64,000 nucleotides of DNA, taken from Trichoderma breve (lineage: Eukaryota > Ascomycota > Sordariomycetes > Hypocreales > Hypocreaceae). Shown here in pieces: positions 23,711-33,697 of this stretch. The notes under the pieces were generated by a model, which saw only the letters and a list, made by a program, of their open reading frames with translations, had not been told where the DNA came from and ran no database searches. The DNA lies in assembly GCF_028502605.1 (NCBI RefSeq), contig NC_079232.1, forward strand, positions 2,356,001 through 2,420,000, given 5' to 3'. A program made the position numbers and the translations under genes. Every line of letters starts with the position of its first letter. Within the stretch, counting starts at the first letter, position 1.

Positions 23711-25267
23711 ATGCCCGACCATCATCCGGAAATCCTGCTCAAATTTCAAAAGCAGCTTGATCCATATATCAAGCCTCGAGAACAGGTCAATTACATAAGA
23801 CGCGTTCTAGCTCTTCACCTCGGAACTTGTGCCGGCAATGGAGCCATCCAGAGTCCTCTGTTCCTCATCGACAGCTCACAAGAAGTCACCACGCCATCGG
23901 ACTTGACCGGCGTATTCAGGGAATATGTTGAGGCTCTCCAGGCTAATACGGCAGCACGCCGTCAGTTTGATAGTCTCTTGAAAAATAATACCCCTGAAGA
24001 CCCCGAGCCGCCAAACCCAAAGGCCAACAGCGTCGATCTATTGGAGGAGCGAATATGCCTTTTGAAGCTGCGGCAGAAGCGAGAGAGCCTTCTTGCAGCT
24101 CGACAGTCTTTAGATCTTATCATGGAAAAGCCTGCTGCAACTCGGGAATTTCTAGATGCCAAGCACATCTTTCAGGGCAGCCCTGGTGTGCCAAGCGCAC
24201 CAGACGATGTCATCAATAGTCTCGCGCTTGACCAAACATCTCCTCAGTCAGGTCTCAGCGACCGAATCCAGCAGCTGGAGAAGACAGTTTTGAGAGCAAA
24301 ACTTCTGCTAAAGCAAGAAGAGCAGACGGTACAAGAGACGAGAGCCCGATCCAAAAACCAGTTTGACATGGTCAGCAACGGTGCTCGGATGGAAGCGCTG
24401 ACAACCACTCGCAATGAACTCATCACTTGGATCGAAACCGAGCTTGCTAAAGCTTCTCCTGGAGGGAGCACCGGTGCAGCTAAAAGCGGTAATCACAAGT
24501 CAAGAGTCAGTCCATCAACAATCGCAGCCAATCTTGAAGAGATTAGCAAAAAGTACGCCAAATACGTGTCCTCGAGAAAGACTCTTTTGGATCTGGAAAC
24601 ACAGCAATTTCAGTTATCTCAGCCATCTCATCCATCGCTTCTACCGCCTGCACAGCTGGTCGCCGGCTTGGATCGAAGCAGCAACAAGCCTCCAATGCCT
24701 ATTGACCATCTTCTGACTCCCTACTTGAGAGCCTTGGCAGCTATTTCTGTCAGCCAAAAGGCGGCTATCAGCCAGAAAGCCTTCTTCACCTCGGCACTGT
24801 CCAAGCAAAATCAGGATGCTTGTCAATTACTCGGTCGTCTTGGCGAAGAAAGCCATTTGCTGCCCTCCTATCCTATGAAAGACTCTCTGCGCCGGCGGTC
24901 TGGCATACAAACAGAGATAGCGTCAAAGTCTGAGCATCCTGATATCTCAAAGAGAATTAAGCCATGGGTGTTTGCTGCTGATTCAGCCAAGATTGCGCTT
25001 CTCGAATACGCCGCGGAGACTGTCGACATTGGTCAGGTAGCACTCGAGAATTGCCTAGAGAACCTTAGAGAAATTGACTTCCTTTTGGGTCACCCAGAGG
25101 AAGGGGAAGATTCCAGCGAGGTTTCTGAAAGACAACCAAAGACTGGAGCTGCGGCAACGAGGCTTGGATCGCGGAAACACACATCGAAGAATAGTATCAC
25201 AGACGATGGGCATGATGTTTGGTCCAGACTACACGGAAATCTCGGAGTGCTGAGAGACGCGGTCTGA
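23711..25267 (+). CDS. Unrecognised coiled-coil protein, 518 aa
   Basis: I do not recognise a function. The frame is intron-free. It is open from an ATG at 23624, but the ATG at 23711 (MPDHHPEILLKFQKQLDPYI) has A at -3 and begins a clean helical domain, so it is preferred. Heptad-like, Glu/Arg/Lys-rich helices occur at about residues 110-160 (LLEERICLLKLRQKRESLL) and 205-250 (RIQQLEKTVLRAKLLLKQEE). Further helices run to the end, with a Ser-rich linker near 280. No catalytic motif, signal peptide or membrane segment is visible. The helical, low-motif make-up resembles structural subunits such as spindle or kinetochore proteins, but that is only a guess. It shares a short divergent promoter with BRR2. 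Confidence 0.8.
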   Translation: MPDHHPEILLKFQKQLDPYIKPREQVNYIRRVLALHLGTCAGNGAIQSPLFLIDSSQEVTTPSDLTGVFREYVEALQANTAARRQFDSLLKNNTPEDPEPPNPKANSVDLLEERICLLKLRQKRESLLAARQSLDLIMEKPAATREFLDAKHIFQGSPGVPSAPDDVINSLALDQTSPQSGLSDRIQQLEKTVLRAKLLLKQEEQTVQETRARSKNQFDMVSNGARMEALTTTRNELITWIETELAKASPGGSTGAAKSGNHKSRVSPSTIAANLEEISKKYAKYVSSRKTLLDLETQQFQLSQPSHPSLLPPAQLVAGLDRSSNKPPMPIDHLLTPYLRALAAISVSQKAAISQKAFFTSALSKQNQDACQLLGRLGEESHLLPSYPMKDSLRRRSGIQTEIASKSEHPDISKRIKPWVFAADSAKIALLEYAAETVDIGQVALENCLENLREIDFLLGHPEEGEDSSEVSERQPKTGAAATRLGSRKHTSKNSITDDGHDVWSRLHGNLGVLRDAV

Positions 25268-25275
25268 TTCATGCT

Positions 25276-25317
25276 TTTAGCGGTTTTTATCATGCGTTTA
25301 GCGGTTTTTATTATGTC
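25276..25317. repeat. 21-bp tandem duplication
   Basis: Two adjacent 21-bp copies sharing TTTAGCGGTTTTTAT differ at only a few positions. They begin 9 bp after the stop of the coiled-coil gene and lie in the short convergent gap before RFC2. Confidence 0.8.
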
Positions 25318-25455
25318 TTTGTTCTATATATCTCAGTCATAACTGCACATCTCTGGTAAAAAGTACAAACGCCGTTTAGTCAGAATAAGACATGGTGAAC
25401 CCAACTCCGCATAATTGCCCCCTTCCCCAATTAAGCCACTTGAAATTGTCGTATT

Positions 25456-26798
25456 TTACTTTTCAGACATGATGGCAGATATCCTCATCGACAAATCCAG
25501 AATCGATAGATGTTCGTCTGCTCCGTCAACAAGTCGTTTATCCACTTCAGAGAAGATTAAAACAATCTTGTTCTTTTGGATGTCAGGAATGGTCTCATCG
25601 AAGATGAGTTCTTGGTAGAGCTATACAGATGTACAGGTTAGAATGATGCTGTTAAGTAAATGTAGAGGAGAATTAGCCTACCTGGTTTACGACTTGGCCA
25701 GCACTCCAGCCGTCTGCAACCAGATCCTCGACCACCTTGGATATGGACTGGTACGTCTCTCCTGAGGCCCTTGGGCGCATAGCCTTGACGAGGTCATCAA
25801 GAGTTGCTCCAGGGATAACGCCGGCAATGTCTTCAACGATTTTGACAGTCACCGGTCGCTTGTCTACATCCATAGACTCGTCGCCTTCGCCGTCCTTTTC
25901 TGAGAGCTTCGCCCCAACTAGTCGAGCAGCACTCTGCAGAAAAGTAATGGCTTTTCGTAAATCGCCCTCGCTGCACTTGATGAGCGCATCCACAGCACCA
26001 TCTTCGAGCGCAACGCCCTCCGCCTCTGCTATTGACTCGAGTCGCTTCTTTGCGTTGCTCTGATCCAAGCTCTTGAACCTGAATTTGCTGCATCGACTCG
26101 CCAGAGGATCGATGATTCGTGTGACGTAGTTGCAAATCAGACAGAAGCGTGTAATTTTGCTATACGTCTCCATTGTCCGTCTCAGAGCGCTCTGGGCGTC
26201 TTGCGTCATGGAGTCGGCCTCGTCTAGAATGATGATTTTGAATGGTGGGCATGGGTATTTGTCTTTATATGAGGGCGGTGGGTTGGTCAGTTGCATTCGT
26301 GCAAAATCTTTGACTTTTTGTCGGACAATCGAAATGCCACGCTCGTCGGACGCGTTGAGCTCGAGAACTCGGGACTTGATCATCTCTGGGCCGTAGAGCT
26401 CCTTGGCAAGGGCCAGAATGGTAGAGGTTTTGCCAGTGCCAGGGGGGCCATAAAACAGCATGTGCGGAAGCTTGAGAGAGGGAGGCCATTAGCTTGAATA
26501 TGCATCTCGAACCCAATTGCGAGCAGATTCACCAACATTTGAAGCTTGCAGTGTTCTCTGCAGAACCGTGACCGTGTGATCCTGAGCAGTGACATCGTCC
26601 AAGCTCTTGGGGCGACTACGGGATATCAAATAAGCAAAAAAAAAAAATATCCTCAAAAATGCTGCTCAATGGCGAATTGACTGACTATTTTTCAACCCAG
26701 GGCTGGGCACGAACATCTGCTGGCTTGTCGTGCTTCTGGGATGATGTTCCGTTTGTGGCGGCCGCCTTTCTGGCCTTGAGGTCGAAAAAGCTGGCCAT
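25456..26798 (-). CDS. RFC2: Replication factor C subunit (yeast Rfc2 / human RFC4 type)
   Basis: RFC is the AAA+ clamp loader that opens PCNA at primer-template junctions. Exons are 26798..26686, 26615..26537, 26470..25682 and 25620..25456, giving 381 residues. Walker A is GPPGTGKT (~71-78), Walker B is [11 protein letters not shown], sensor 1 is [11 protein letters not shown], and the arginine-finger SRC motif is SRCSKFRF. The N-terminus [11 protein letters not shown] and the [14 protein letters not shown] region match the yeast Rfc2 group rather than Rfc3, Rfc4 or Rfc5. A run of about 50 acidic and Ser residues ([15 protein letters not shown]) is inserted in the collar region. Introns use GTCAGT, GTTGGT and GTAGGC donors; one acceptor is CAAG. 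All phases close. Confidence 0.93.
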
Positions 26799-28229
26799 GC
26801 TTGACGAGGAGAGCCGTACCAGATGATAAAACTGGACAGTTGTTGTTATCAGTGTAGAGATATAAATATCAGTCAGAATTGAAGCAGATCGAATATCTGA
26901 AGGTGTTGGTTCATGCGTGAACAGAATATGCCCAGGGCAGCCAAAAATCCATTAACGCGTCAGTGATAGGCGCGAGGCGCGTAGCCCAAAAAAGATGGCC
27001 AGCAAGGCTGATGAACCCCGCGACCCAGCCAGTGCATGAATCTCGCTGCTCCTCAGGCCCGTAGCGTGACCCCACCTACCTACCTTGAGGTACATCCCGA
27101 TGAAGCTTGTCGGATGCATATTGATGTGTATTCCGGCATGTTTAGGGCGCTGTGCAGGGGAATTGGTTTTGTTTTCGCTTGGCAGGTATAATCATGTTAA
27201 TGGAAAGGAGGTAACTACAATGTCTATACGTATATATAGAATGCGAGAGAGGCATCAATGCCCTTCAAGTTTACCTGCAATTGGTGCTTCGGAATAGAGA
27301 GGCACTAATTTCCATGTTCCGAGGTATGAACGGCATTGGTATCAACAGGTACCGTCTATCAAGCTACGGGTAATTATAAGGGACCTCTAAAATGACAGGT
27401 AGAGACAATATGAGTCCTTGAAATTCGATTAGGTACTTTGGGCCAGATCTTCCTTGGGTATCAATCTACATGTACCTAATATCAACGCTGCTCACTATGC
27501 CTTACCTGGTATCCTAAATAGCCTGTAGCACTCGTAGGTGGCTAAACATTAAAAAGCCCGATAGAGTTTCCATCCATGGGAATTAATCCTGCTCACCTAC
27601 CGCATCAGTCCATGTTAGTTGAGGAGTCTGCGACAGCCCCGACAGCACTCCAGCCTCTATAGGTTAGCAGCTGAATATACAACGTCCCCCGCCTGCATGT
27701 AAGTACCCGCTGGGCTGGGCGCTGTTGGCTCTCCGACGAGGCGTTCTGGTGGCACGCATGTTTGCATCAACCTTTGCCTTGTGCTGGGGCTTTGTCTGTT
27801 TTCTCCTCTTTCACCGATGACTACTAGTATCTATTCAATGCCATGAGTGTAGCTTTGTCGTGTTCCATTTCTCGCATTTAATCTTCCATCTTCCATCAAT
27901 CCCATTATTTTCCTCATCGAGTGCCAATCCTCCCGCCTCCTGGTAGATCCCTCAGGTCCAGCCGCAAGGCAGCTGCCCGCTAACTTTGATTCACTCGGCT
28001 TAACCCCTCCTTGCCTGAACAGGCTTCTGCCACTGCAAGGCAAGCAAGGCATTAAATTCACCAACTGAACTGCATCCGCCTGGCATAACTCAGCCCTTTG
28101 CATATGAAGATTCCGCTGCCGGAGGCTGCCTCACTCTCCAATTCTCCCGTTGGCTGCCTCTGCAGATGCTCATCCTGATACTCCCCATCACAGCGCCTCG
28201 CCTTTAACATCAGCTTCGAGGCCAGCGTC
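26799..28229. promoter_or_regulatory. Divergent promoter region RFC2 / tandem E2 gene
   Basis: This 1431-bp interval lies between divergent starts. An ACGCGT hexamer at 26955, 157 bp before RFC2, matches the MluI cell-cycle box used by MBF for replication genes. That is suggestive only, because the hexamer occurs elsewhere in the window. The right part, before the E2 gene, is rich in pyrimidines. No gene is seen. Confidence 0.4.
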
Positions 28230-30046
28230 ATGGATCAATCCATCATTCGCATCTCCAAGGTATGGCTGCTTTACAAGTCGGTTTGCGGGCGTCACATGGC
28301 TGATCAGCGCTACTCATAGGAGCTCAGCGACATCCAGAAGGGATCAGATCTGGGTACGTGTGACTTTGATCTCAACTTGACCATGACAGCTATTGCCTAC
28401 TACCTAGTAGGTGGTGGTAGGTCACTGATGATTTGGTGCTAACCGGCATTTCCTCCCTGCTACAGCTATTGCAGTCGCCTGTCGTGATGTCGACGTTCGC
28501 AATGTCAGAGCCCTGATCATGGGCCCGCATGAGACTCCCTACGAATTTGGGTTCTTTGAGGTAAGCTTATGGTAGTGTCTAGCAGACATTGGGTGGCATC
28601 GCATACCCGAACACCGTGCTAATACCGCAATCAAGTTTGCCATCAGGTTTAACAGAGGTGAGGCCCCCAACGTTTTTCTCTATGCAGTTACTACACGCAA
28701 GGTGCTTACAAACCAAGATTATCCTTCAAAGTCTCCCAACGTTCAGGGCATTACGACAAATGGAGGGCGTTGCCGATTTAATCCCAATATCTACTCCAGC
28801 GGCAAAGTTTGTCTGTTAGTACACAAAGCCTACTCTTGCTCATTTGCTGCCTACTAATCTTCCGAAAGGTCAATCCTAGGGTATTTTCCTTTCAAGTCAC
28901 TCACATGATACAGTAAGTTCAAGGGATTTCTAACTTGTCAATAGCACATGGAGAGGAGAGCGCGGTGAAGAGTGGTCGTCAGCACAGGGGCTAGAGTCGA
29001 TACTGTTATCAATACAGAGTCTGATGTCAGCAAATCCGTACGAAAACGAACCTGGTTTCGAGAATGCAAATGAAGCATCCGATAAGCAAGCTCAAAAGCA
29101 CTATGTCCAAAAGGTAAGGATGTGGTACCGTTCATTCCGCACGTGAGTCGTTCTAATCTACTTGCAGATACGACACGAAACTCTGAGAATCTCTGTTATT
29201 CAACGTCTTGAGGGCTATCTTGGACTGCAGCCCAATGGTGCCAGTGCACCCCCTGAAAGCCTCGATTCCAAAGACTTGGATTATGATGAGCAGCTAGAAG
29301 AGGCCAACAACCCTTTTGAGCCGTTCAAGGACCTTTGCAAACGTCGATTTCTTTGGTATTATGATTCATACATGGCTGCCGTGGAACAGGGTAAATCCGA
29401 GGTGGAACCTCTACAGGCGTTTGTGAGGATGCCATTCGAGTCTCCGGGGTCCAACTCGATGGATGGCCGCTTCAACTATCCGGAGCTCGAGCGTAGACTC
29501 AAAGCCATCAAAGAAGCGCTTGATGCAGAAACAGCACGGTGGGCAGAAGAAGGCCTCACATCTAAAGCAGGAGAATCGACAGTTGCCGTTAATTTGCAGC
29601 ATCAGTTTGACCAAGTGTCGGCCTACCTGAAGCGGGGCGATATGCCGCATAGTGTGGTTCTGGAAGACAATAACCCCTTTATCTGGTTGATTACATACTT
29701 TGGAAGGCCGATGACGAATCTCGATGGTGGCCTCTTCCGCATCAGAATAGCCTTCAGCACTCGGTTCCCAAATGAGCAACCGCGGGTCAAATTTGAGACC
29801 AAGCTTTTCCATCATCTTATTGCGGCCGATGGTACGGCATGTTACACTCCCAACCCTATGAAGGTGGAGGACGTCAAGTCTCACATCGATGCCATCTTTG
29901 AGATGCTTGAAGAGGATGAGCCCGCGTATGATCCGAGGAAGATTGTCAACCCCGAGGCTACCAAGATGTTTTGGGGAAACAAGCCAGAGGACAAGAAGCT
30001 ATACAACCGCCGTCTACGAAGATCAGTGCAGATGAGCATGGAGTAA
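28230..30046 (+). CDS. UBE2Z-like protein with two tandem E2 (UBC) folds
   Basis: E2 enzymes carry ubiquitin or a relative on a catalytic Cys and pass it to substrates with E3s. Exons are 28230..28259, 28320..28353, 28466..28560, 28636..28657, 28718..28814, 28869..28880, 28945..29113 and 29168..30046, giving 445 residues. Domain 1 (about 1-150) is UBE2Z-like: ALIMGPHETPYEFGFFEF, then FNPNIYSSGKVCLSIL with the expected catalytic Cys at 92, then TWRGE. Domain 2 (about 290-410) has the same order of elements: FGRPMTNLDGGLFRIRIAF, FPNEQPRVKF and a Cys at 378 in GTACYTP. It reads HHLIAADG where HPN-x-x-x-G is expected. Exon 6 is only 12 nt. Intron 4 (60 nt) has no stop and is a multiple of 3, so retention would keep the frame. 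Confidence 0.85.
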
Positions 30047-30802
30047 GAAACGGCTTGTGAACTTTGCCCGTCCTTCTTGTTGGAAAGCTTCACTGACCAA
30101 GTACCAGGGAATTCCCCGAGTGATGAGTTATCTCTCTTGAGAGCAAAATAACCATTTAGCGTGCCGTCCTTTACCTATTGTTGCTGTTTTTTTCAGGGTG
30201 CATCCTGCGATAGGGGTTTGGCGGCGTTTTAGCAGACCGTTTTTCTCTTTCCTTGCCCCCCTGCCTTTATTTCCTTTGTTTTCTCGGAAAGGTAGTTGGG
30301 ATTTATGGTGCGCCTAGCGACAAAGGGGCGTTTTACCTTTATTCGATACTTCTAGATGGCGCTGGAGGAGAGGAAAGACCAGATTGATATTACTGATCGT
30401 GGCGCATGATTTCATCTTCGATCGACAGCCTGGGGGAGTTGGAGAGAGGACGACATCTCATCTAGTGAAACACTCCAAGACTACGGGTATGACTCATGGT
30501 TGAGGCAAGTTTGCTATGCAGCCATCTTGGTTCATACTGACATGTTCTCACCATTATGAATGCTATTGAAGTGGAAAAGGCAACTCTTTGATTATGAAAT
30601 AGAGTTGACTGGTTCAGTCATTTCTTCTGACAAATTTGTGCGCCAGCACAATCATCTATATCCCAAACGCCGTGATTGTATGCAGTCTCTGTTGTCCCAT
30701 CCCATTTGTCGTCCATACGTAAATCATATCATAATACCGTGAAACAGAAAATAAGAGAAACATGTAAACTAGATTGCCAGCCAACCAATCAACCAGTGGT
30801 GC
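30047..30802. other. Convergent intergenic region
   Basis: This 756-bp interval should hold the 3' flanks of the tandem E2 gene (+) and the next gene (-). It has T-rich stretches near 30185 and 30240. No coding region or structured element is recognised. Confidence 0.4.
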
Positions 30803-31546
30803 TCATTTCCTACTCTTCGTCTTCTTTTCAATCTTGTCCTTGAGGGGCGCATACGGAGCTGCCACGCCAGGATACTCTTCTTGCTTGCCATCGCCACCCT
30901 TGAACTGATACACGCCTCCAGCGCCAATAGTCGCCGGCGTACCCTGCGTAGGCCGGCTCACTTGCTCGGCGTGTAACTTGTCGAGGGATTCGCCCACGAC
31001 TGCGTACTGCGACCAGTTGATGGGCGGGCAGCGGACCACATCCTGAGCTTTTGGTATCGGTTGCGCAACCCACGCGCGGGTCGTCTCGTCGTCAGGTTGC
31101 GCTCCCCGGCCGACTTTCCCCATGGCCAAGTCACGGGCGAACTCGTCCGGGTGCTCCACGGCCTCGTTCTTGATCTGGCTGAGGGCCTGGATGTCGGCCG
31201 TCGCGCGCATCCTCTGCATCTGCAGCACGGCGATGGCCGACTTGAGGGCGATGACGTCGGGGTTGGACTCGAACTCGATCGGCTTCGAGGGCGGCGGCGG
31301 AAGGCCAACTTGATCAGACTGCTGCGAGTGCGACAGGGTCGAGCGCGCAGCGGGCTGTTGTTGCGCCGCGGCGGCGGTAGGCGGCACGGGCACGGGCACG
31401 GCGGTGACAGTTCTGCTGCCTTTGTCTGCTGCATCGCTGGAGAGCTGCGCGGGAGGCAAAGTGGGCGTGATGGGCGACATGGGAGGCGGCACGGGCGACG
31501 AGGGTCGGGAGTCCATGTTTGTCGAGATGGTGAGTGCCGGGGCCAT
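30803..31546 (-). CDS. Unrecognised Pro-rich protein with a conserved-looking helical middle, 247 aa
   Basis: I do not recognise a function. From the ATG at 31546 the protein has 247 residues and no intron. The first ~95 residues are disordered and rich in Pro, Ser, Ala and Gln (SSPVPPPMSPITPTLPP). A helix follows (NPDVIALKSAIAVLQMQRMR, about 108-130) and then a compact segment with RCPPINWSQYAVVGESLDKL, which looks like the most constrained part. The C-terminus is Lys-rich (KDKIEKKTKSRK), possibly a nuclear signal. The frame is open to 31807, but that upstream part is low in structure and probably untranslated. The make-up would fit a nuclear regulatory subunit; this is an inference. Confidence 0.7.
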   Translation of the reverse strand: MAPALTISTNMDSRPSSPVPPPMSPITPTLPPAQLSSDAADKGSRTVTAVPVPVPPTAAAAQQQPAARSTLSHSQQSDQVGLPPPPSKPIEFESNPDVIALKSAIAVLQMQRMRATADIQALSQIKNEAVEHPDEFARDLAMGKVGRGAQPDDETTRAWVAQPIPKAQDVVRCPPINWSQYAVVGESLDKLHAEQVSRPTQGTPATIGAGGVYQFKGGDGKQEEYPGVAAPYAPLKDKIEKKTKSRK

Positions 31547-32539
31547 GTTCAGCGCACAATGCGCCGGGGCCAGCGGCGAGAAACTGGGCGGCCAGAAAAA
31601 GGGGGGAGGAAGAGATTTTGCTTGTCCGATGGATGGAGGCGAGAGTTTGGATGCGTTTGATGCGAAAACGTTGATACGCGTGGCTGATGGGGATGGTTTT
31701 GTGTTTGGTTCAAGTTTGAGGCGTAGAGTTCGATGGGCCGATGTCATTGTTCGATGGTGCCTTAGTAAGCTCATGATGCAATCTCTCCAGGCTGTCACAG
31801 AACTCACAGAGAATGGCCTTAGGTGTTTTTGTCAGCTGCCGTAGGGATATATGTTAGGGTATTGTCTTTCTTGTAATTTCTATCTTTAACTGACAGTGGC
31901 TATTTAGCAACCTAGATGGTTCAAATATCAGAATAATCTGATACTATCTGCTACTGTCGCTATATTTCTCTAGCATCTGCTACTATGGCTCTATTTCTCT
32001 AAAATCTGCTACTATAGCTACATTTTTTCTAATATCTGCTACTATAGCTACATTTTTCTAGTACTGAGTATTCTCTGCGACACGGGATGCTGAATAGCAA
32101 AATTGGGGTACTGAACAAACGTTCCCCTTCGAAATATATGTTTATACATATGTATGTGTAATTGCATCACACTACAAGGTCGGGTGATTCCAAATAAGTC
32201 TGCATTTCCTCAATCATGCATTAAGATATCAGTTCGGACTGTAAATACCTAGTGCTGTATTTCCATCATTCCATATAGTACCTAGAGAAGCAAACTAAAC
32301 GGGGTATTGAACTACTCTACAACTCATTCAGCTACGTATGCATATAAAGGCGCCTCACCAATGCCCCAATAAGGTTCTGGCTGCTCTAGCCCTCGATGTC
32401 ATGTAGCAAAAGAATATGATCATAAAAAGAAGCCATTTCGATGTTGTCAACGCAAATCATAAGCTCGTAAAATTCGTAAAAGGGCATTCTATAAAGAAAG
32501 AAAAAAGAACAGAAAAGGAAAAACTCCATCTTTCTATCC
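31547..32539. other. Intergenic region with repeat cluster A
   Basis: This 993-bp interval lies between two minus-strand genes. It carries the ~29-bp repeat cluster at 31946-32062 and is AT-rich from about 31850. The part nearest 31547 is the promoter or leader of the Pro-rich protein. No gene is seen. Confidence 0.4.
31946..32062 (+). repeat. ~29-bp tandem repeat, cluster A (4 units)
   Basis: Four head-to-tail units begin at 31946, 31975, 32004 and 32034, of 29, 29, 30 and 29 bp. Each begins ATCTGCTACTATAGCTA or a close variant and continues into a T-rich part ending near CTAGT. Units 3 and 4 are almost identical. The same unit recurs in inverted orientation at 36.15 and 36.7 kb. Confidence 0.88.
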
Positions 32540-33697
32540 TTACTCTTCCCATGGCGCGATGGTATTGCAGACTCTGCTACTCTTCACACTCGGCAGCGAC
32601 GAAACGCTGCTCGATACAGACTGAGAGCCACGGCTATGTCTGACACCTGACGTCGGTGTCTCCTTTACTCGGACTTTTTCCTTAAGGGCCTTCTCGGGGG
32701 TAGGGCCTGATGTAGATGTAATAGCATCCAGTGGCACTTTGCCCAGGGGCGAGTGCATCTTTGCCGCGGCTTGTGGATCTTTGATGTCGACGCCGTGCTT
32801 TTTGAATGCGTCCTTTTTTTGGTCCTTCATCGCTTGAGCTGAGGGCTCGCTGGTTGCCAGCCAATTCTTGACCTGTGACATCCAGCGGGGACGTCTCTTT
32901 TCGGACGTCGTAGTGTATTCCGATCGAGGTTCCTCGCTACTCAATGAAGGGTCATATTCGCCTCGAGACTGATTCGATATATTCATGGACCTCGATGCGG
33001 AGCTCGCAGCGCCTGATGTCGAGGAAGCCATTCTGGAGGTTTGTTTGAAAGGGAGGAGAAAGATTGGGTCGTATCTTGAGCTGCGAGAGCCTGCACTCGT
33101 AGCTACCCAATCTAGGGGATTTTCTAGTGTTGCGTCTGTAGACAAAGACACTGGCCGGCCATCGGCTTTACCTTCTCGGGGAGTAGTAACTATCTCCTGA
33201 TGGCGTTCGAGGTTGTACTGTCCTAAGGACAGCCTTTGCGATGGTGAAAATCTCTTGAAATGTTGGTCTGAATTTGGTAACGTCGCGCCGGTTGGTGAAG
33301 TACCTTGACTACCCGTGCTTGGCGACAGGTACAGCTGGCTCGCGCTTGGGTTGATCGAAGAGCTTCGCGATAGGAAGCGGTTCAAGAGCGGACTTCTATC
33401 CACATCAGAAGAGGCCGGGTGCTATCCGCCGTATGTCTGAGTGGTGGAGATGGGACTTTGGGTTGGGACAGTGCTTTCAACGAGACGTGGGTAATTCTGA
33501 TTCGGAGGAGTTGTAAAGGCGTCTCGCGCTGCGTTTGGCGATAGCGAGTTACGTGAAATAGGAGGCGTCTTTCCAGTGAGAGAAAATGGATATGAAAAAT
33601 TGCGATATCCGATAGTTCGAGATAGCGAGGTTGATGGCAAGGTGAGCTGATGATCTGAGCAAGGTGAAGAAGTGTTGACGGGCGAAGGAGCAGACAT
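32540..33697 (-). CDS. Unrecognised Ser-rich protein, frame interrupted by one in-frame TAG
   Basis: I do not recognise a function. Two long stretches lie in the same frame, separated only by a TAG at 33424-33422. The 5' part (33697..33425, 91 codons) begins MSAPSPVNTSSPCSD and ends TQTYGG. The 3' part (33421..32540, ending APWEE) begins HPASSDVDRSPLLNRFLSRS. The 3' part has no ATG for about 130 codons, so it depends on the 5' part. Joined through, the product would be about 385 residues, disordered and Ser/Pro-rich, with one likely folded piece near KRRPRWMSQVKNWLATSEPS. An intron ending in that TAG is possible: GTTGAA...GGATAG, 60 nt, phase 0, weak donor. Other readings are a recent nonsense change, a base error, or stop readthrough. 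Confidence 0.6.

Noticed and set aside
26507..26520. tRNA-like B box (GGGTTCGAGAT on the minus strand)
   Set aside because: It lies in an RFC2 intron with no matching A box or cloverleaf stems.
29411..29884. 157-codon minus-strand frame within the tandem E2 gene
   Set aside because: Antisense shadow of exon 8, which encodes the second E2-like domain.
31946..32062. CRISPR-like array
   Set aside because: Units are directly adjacent with no unique spacers and vary in sequence, and the window is eukaryotic. It is a degenerate tandem repeat.
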